In this document: positions 6,357 to 8,132 of the stretch, one piece after another
Layout: every line of letters begins with the position of its first letter
Position numbering within the stretch: position 1 is the first letter of the stretch
NCBI GenBank assembly: GCA_029862285.1
Contig: JAOTXR010000078.1
Span: 1 to 8,132, forward strand
Length of the DNA: 8,132 nt
Source of the DNA: Gammaproteobacteria bacterium
GTDB lineage: Bacteria; Pseudomonadota; Gammaproteobacteria; Steroidobacterales; JABDKV01
Direction of reading: 5' to 3'
Notes under the pieces: generated by a model
Told to the model about the DNA's origin: nothing
The model's input: only the letters and a program-made list of their open reading frames with translations
The model's database searches: none
Made by a program: the position numbers and the translations under genes

Positions 6357-7718
6357 TCATGCACGATGTGCAATTGCCGCAGTCGGTTCGACGGCCTGCT
6401 GCACCCGGCCTAGCAGGCGAAACGCGTGCCAGAGCACTATCCAGAGACCGATCATCAGCGACACGCCGGATACTGCGAACACCATTATGAACGGCCGTAT
6501 GGTCTGCATCATTTCCTGAAAGGACGGTCCGTCATACAGGCCCTTGCCGATACCGGCGAGAATCAGCGCCGAAAAGAACACGGCGAGGGACAAGTTGGCA
6601 ATCCAAAACCCCAGCGTGATCGGTGTGGAGCATTTTGCGTGTACTTCTTGCGGTAGTTCCTCCCGAATCACATAAAAAACGGATGCCAGCAGGATCATTG
6701 TATTGATCCCTATAGTGCTGCCCATTGCGTGAGCCACAGTAATATGAGTGCCATGCGTGAAGACATTAAAGGCGGGCACCGAAATGACAAGTGCGAGCGC
6801 AAGATTTGCGAATACCCAGATATCGGCGGCAAACAAGAAGCGGTAAGCCGCACAGTATTGATTCTTTCGCCAGGATTCGACCGAGGAGCGCCATGTCCAA
6901 ATTATTCGCCCGAAGATAAAAAGTTCGGTCATGCTGACGATGTAGGCGAAAGTTCGAATCCAGGTTTCCGAGGGCACCAGATAGGTATGATGAGCCCATC
7001 CGAACATGAGGTTGAACAGACCCAGGAAATACAAGCCAAAGGCCAGTTTCGAACGTGCCGGCGCATCGTCCTGCCCGATACCCGTCGCCACGTACAGCGC
7101 GGTGCCGTAGACCAGCATATTCCACGAACCGGTGAGTGCCCCATAGGATTTCCACTGGACCATTAGTTCACGGACCATGGTGTCGCGAAAGAACGGAATC
7201 AGCCAGAGGTGCGCCTCTGCGAATGTGATGAAAAAGAAGATGATTCCGGTTCCCCACATCCAGTAGTACACCGGCCAGGGTTCCCGTTCCTGACGCAACG
7301 ACAGGAAATAGTTGCAGCCGAATATAAACCACATCAGGAAGATCGGAATACTGAGCACCGGCGGAAATTCGAAATACTCTCTGCCACCGAACTTACCGGA
7401 TAAATAACAGCCGAGAATCGCAAGCCCTGTTGCCAGGTATACCCAGAAATGCAGGCTGGCGGCCCGCCCCGACCACAGTCGCAAGTTACACTGGCGTGGC
7501 AAATAGTAGTAGATGCCACCGATTGCGATCAGGAAAATCCAGGCAACAACGAGCGACACATGCAACGGCCGTGTTTTCGTAAATAACAGCTCCCGTAGAA
7601 ACTCCGGAAACAGAAACTGAAAGCCACCGATTACGCCAAACAGCATGCCTGTGGCCAATGCCAGCAGCCCCAGCCGCATGAACTTCAGTCCCGCGTCTGA
7701 ACCTGCGCCGCCCGTCAT
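6357..7718 (-). CDS. NorB-like heme-copper oxidase-family catalytic subunit with altered metal ligands
   Basis: This 453-residue membrane protein has about 12 predicted helices, the size and layout of cytochrome-c-dependent nitric oxide reductase NorB. Compared from memory with Pseudomonas aeruginosa NorB, conserved features are His53 (low-spin heme ligand, NorB His60), GGREYFEFP (111-119, the GREFLEQP-like segment), His243-His244 (FeB ligands, NorB His258/259), Glu265 (NorB Glu280) and His330 (high-spin heme ligand, NorB His347) within a THGTH...VAH block. Two ligands differ. The helix aligned to NorB HLWVEG reads KSYGALTGSWNM (190-201), with no His for His207 and no Glu for Glu211. Met332 replaces low-spin ligand His349. 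A novel AEAHLW (167-172) in helix 5 might supply a replacement ligand; that is speculation. The gene overlaps the NorC-like gene by ATGA, so the two probably form a complex. The reading frame is intact. NO reduction is uncertain, so no symbol is given. Confidence 0.88.
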   Translation of the reverse strand: MTGGAGSDAGLKFMRLGLLALATGMLFGVIGGFQFLFPEFLRELLFTKTRPLHVSLVVAWIFLIAIGGIYYYLPRQCNLRLWSGRAASLHFWVYLATGLAILGCYLSGKFGGREYFEFPPVLSIPIFLMWFIFGCNYFLSLRQEREPWPVYYWMWGTGIIFFFITFAEAHLWLIPFFRDTMVRELMVQWKSYGALTGSWNMLVYGTALYVATGIGQDDAPARSKLAFGLYFLGLFNLMFGWAHHTYLVPSETWIRTFAYIVSMTELFIFGRIIWTWRSSVESWRKNQYCAAYRFLFAADIWVFANLALALVISVPAFNVFTHGTHITVAHAMGSTIGINTMILLASVFYVIREELPQEVHAKCSTPITLGFWIANLSLAVFFSALILAGIGKGLYDGPSFQEMMQTIRPFIMVFAVSGVSLMIGLWIVLWHAFRLLGRVQQAVEPTAAIAHRA

Positions 7719-8128
7719 TGCGGGTCATCCTCCTGCTGAACTGTGCCGTACCACCGGACCTCGTAGTTTTCGGCTGGATAGGTACCAGTAGCATCGACAA
7801 ACCCGAGATACGCCAATAACGCTTTTACCTGATAGTCGTCCAGCCCGAAATTCGGCATGGACGCTGTTCCGGCCGTAATAAAGACTTCGGCGTAAGATTC
7901 GCCGCGCTTGCTGATAACGTTGGTCAGATCTGGTCCCATGTAGCCACCGAGACCGTAAATCTGGTGACAGGCGATACAATTGTATTCTTGATAAATCCGC
8001 TGTCCATGGCGGGCCTGATCGTTCATCACAACAGCACCGGTAACGCCCGTGCCACGCGTATAGACAACAGCTGAGTAGATTCCAAATGCAATACACATCG
8101 CACCGAGAATAAGCTGTTTACTGAGCAT
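7715..8128 (-). CDS. NorC-like membrane-anchored cytochrome c
   Basis: This 137-residue protein has one N-terminal transmembrane helix (about 5-24) that should act as an uncleaved anchor, then a periplasmic cytochrome c domain. The heme site is CIACH (Cys51, Cys54, His55), and Met91 in ASMPNF is the probable sixth ligand. The segment GQRIYQEYNCIACH...GLGGYMGPDLTNVISKRG closely follows the NorC pattern NNCIGCHSLLGEGAYFAPELGNV..RRG, and the length is close to NorC (about 145 residues). It should pass electrons from soluble cytochrome c or a similar donor to the NorB-like subunit. The ATG at 8128 is only four bases from the window edge (AGGC visible), so its ribosome site and promoter, and a possible longer N-terminus, are not in view. 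It ends in TGA overlapping the next start. Confidence 0.88.
   Translation of the reverse strand: MLSKQLILGAMCIAFGIYSAVVYTRGTGVTGAVVMNDQARHGQRIYQEYNCIACHQIYGLGGYMGPDLTNVISKRGESYAEVFITAGTASMPNFGLDDYQVKALLAYLGFVDATGTYPAENYEVRWYGTVQQEDDPQ
7729..7734 (-). promoter_or_regulatory. Ribosome binding site of the NorB-like gene
   Basis: A perfect AGGAGG lies within the 3' end of the NorC-like gene, ten bases before the ATG at 7718. With the ATGA stop/start overlap it supports coupled, stoichiometric translation of the two subunits. Confidence 0.7.
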
Positions 8129-8132
8129 GCCT

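Noticed and set aside
6357..7718. Assignment as nitric oxide dismutase or quinol-dependent NOR
   Set aside because: Those proteins carry a fused N-terminal cytochrome-like extension and are much longer. This one is NorB-sized and has a separate NorC-like partner.

Overview
The window is a bacterial chromosomal segment, most likely from a proteobacterium. The Shine-Dalgarno sites, the NorC/NorB-like pair and general codon use fit this, but no 16S rRNA or other phylogenetic marker is present, so the assignment is loose. All six supported genes lie on the minus strand and read from right to left. I saw no tRNA, rRNA, CRISPR array, insertion sequence or integrase.

Positions 1038-8128 look like one five-gene operon. 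In order of transcription it holds: a membrane-anchored c-type cytochrome resembling NorC (8128-7715); a 12-helix heme-copper oxidase-superfamily protein resembling cytochrome-c-dependent nitric oxide reductase NorB (7718-6357, ATGA overlap with the preceding gene); a fold-type I PLP aminotransferase (6314-5127, TTG start); a P2-type ATPase with the full set of SERCA-like Ca2+ ligands in M4, M5 and M6 (5108-2445); and a P-loop protein of the cyclic 2,3-diphosphoglycerate synthetase/COG2403 family (2348-1038). Gaps are -4, 42, 18 and about 96 bases. The promoter lies to the right of the window.

The NorB-like protein is the most unusual gene. It keeps one low-spin heme His, the high-spin heme His, the FeB His-His pair and the active-site-region Glu. 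It has no His where the third FeB ligand should be, and a Met where the second low-spin heme His should be. Its reaction should therefore not be assumed to be standard NO reduction. How an altered NOR-like complex, an aminotransferase, a Ca2+ pump and a cPGS-like enzyme work together is not evident from sequence; co-transcription suggests a shared physiological condition or an uncharacterised module.

Positions 670-1037 hold no convincing gene but are rich in inverted repeats. Two clusters (729-762 and 816-847) each contain two perfectly paired, crossing stems, the topology of an H-type pseudoknot, and both have the same 1/3/4-base loop spacing. To the left, 669-1 is the first 223 codons of a gene for a Sec-exported RHS/YD-repeat protein (DUF6531-type N-terminus) that continues outside the window.
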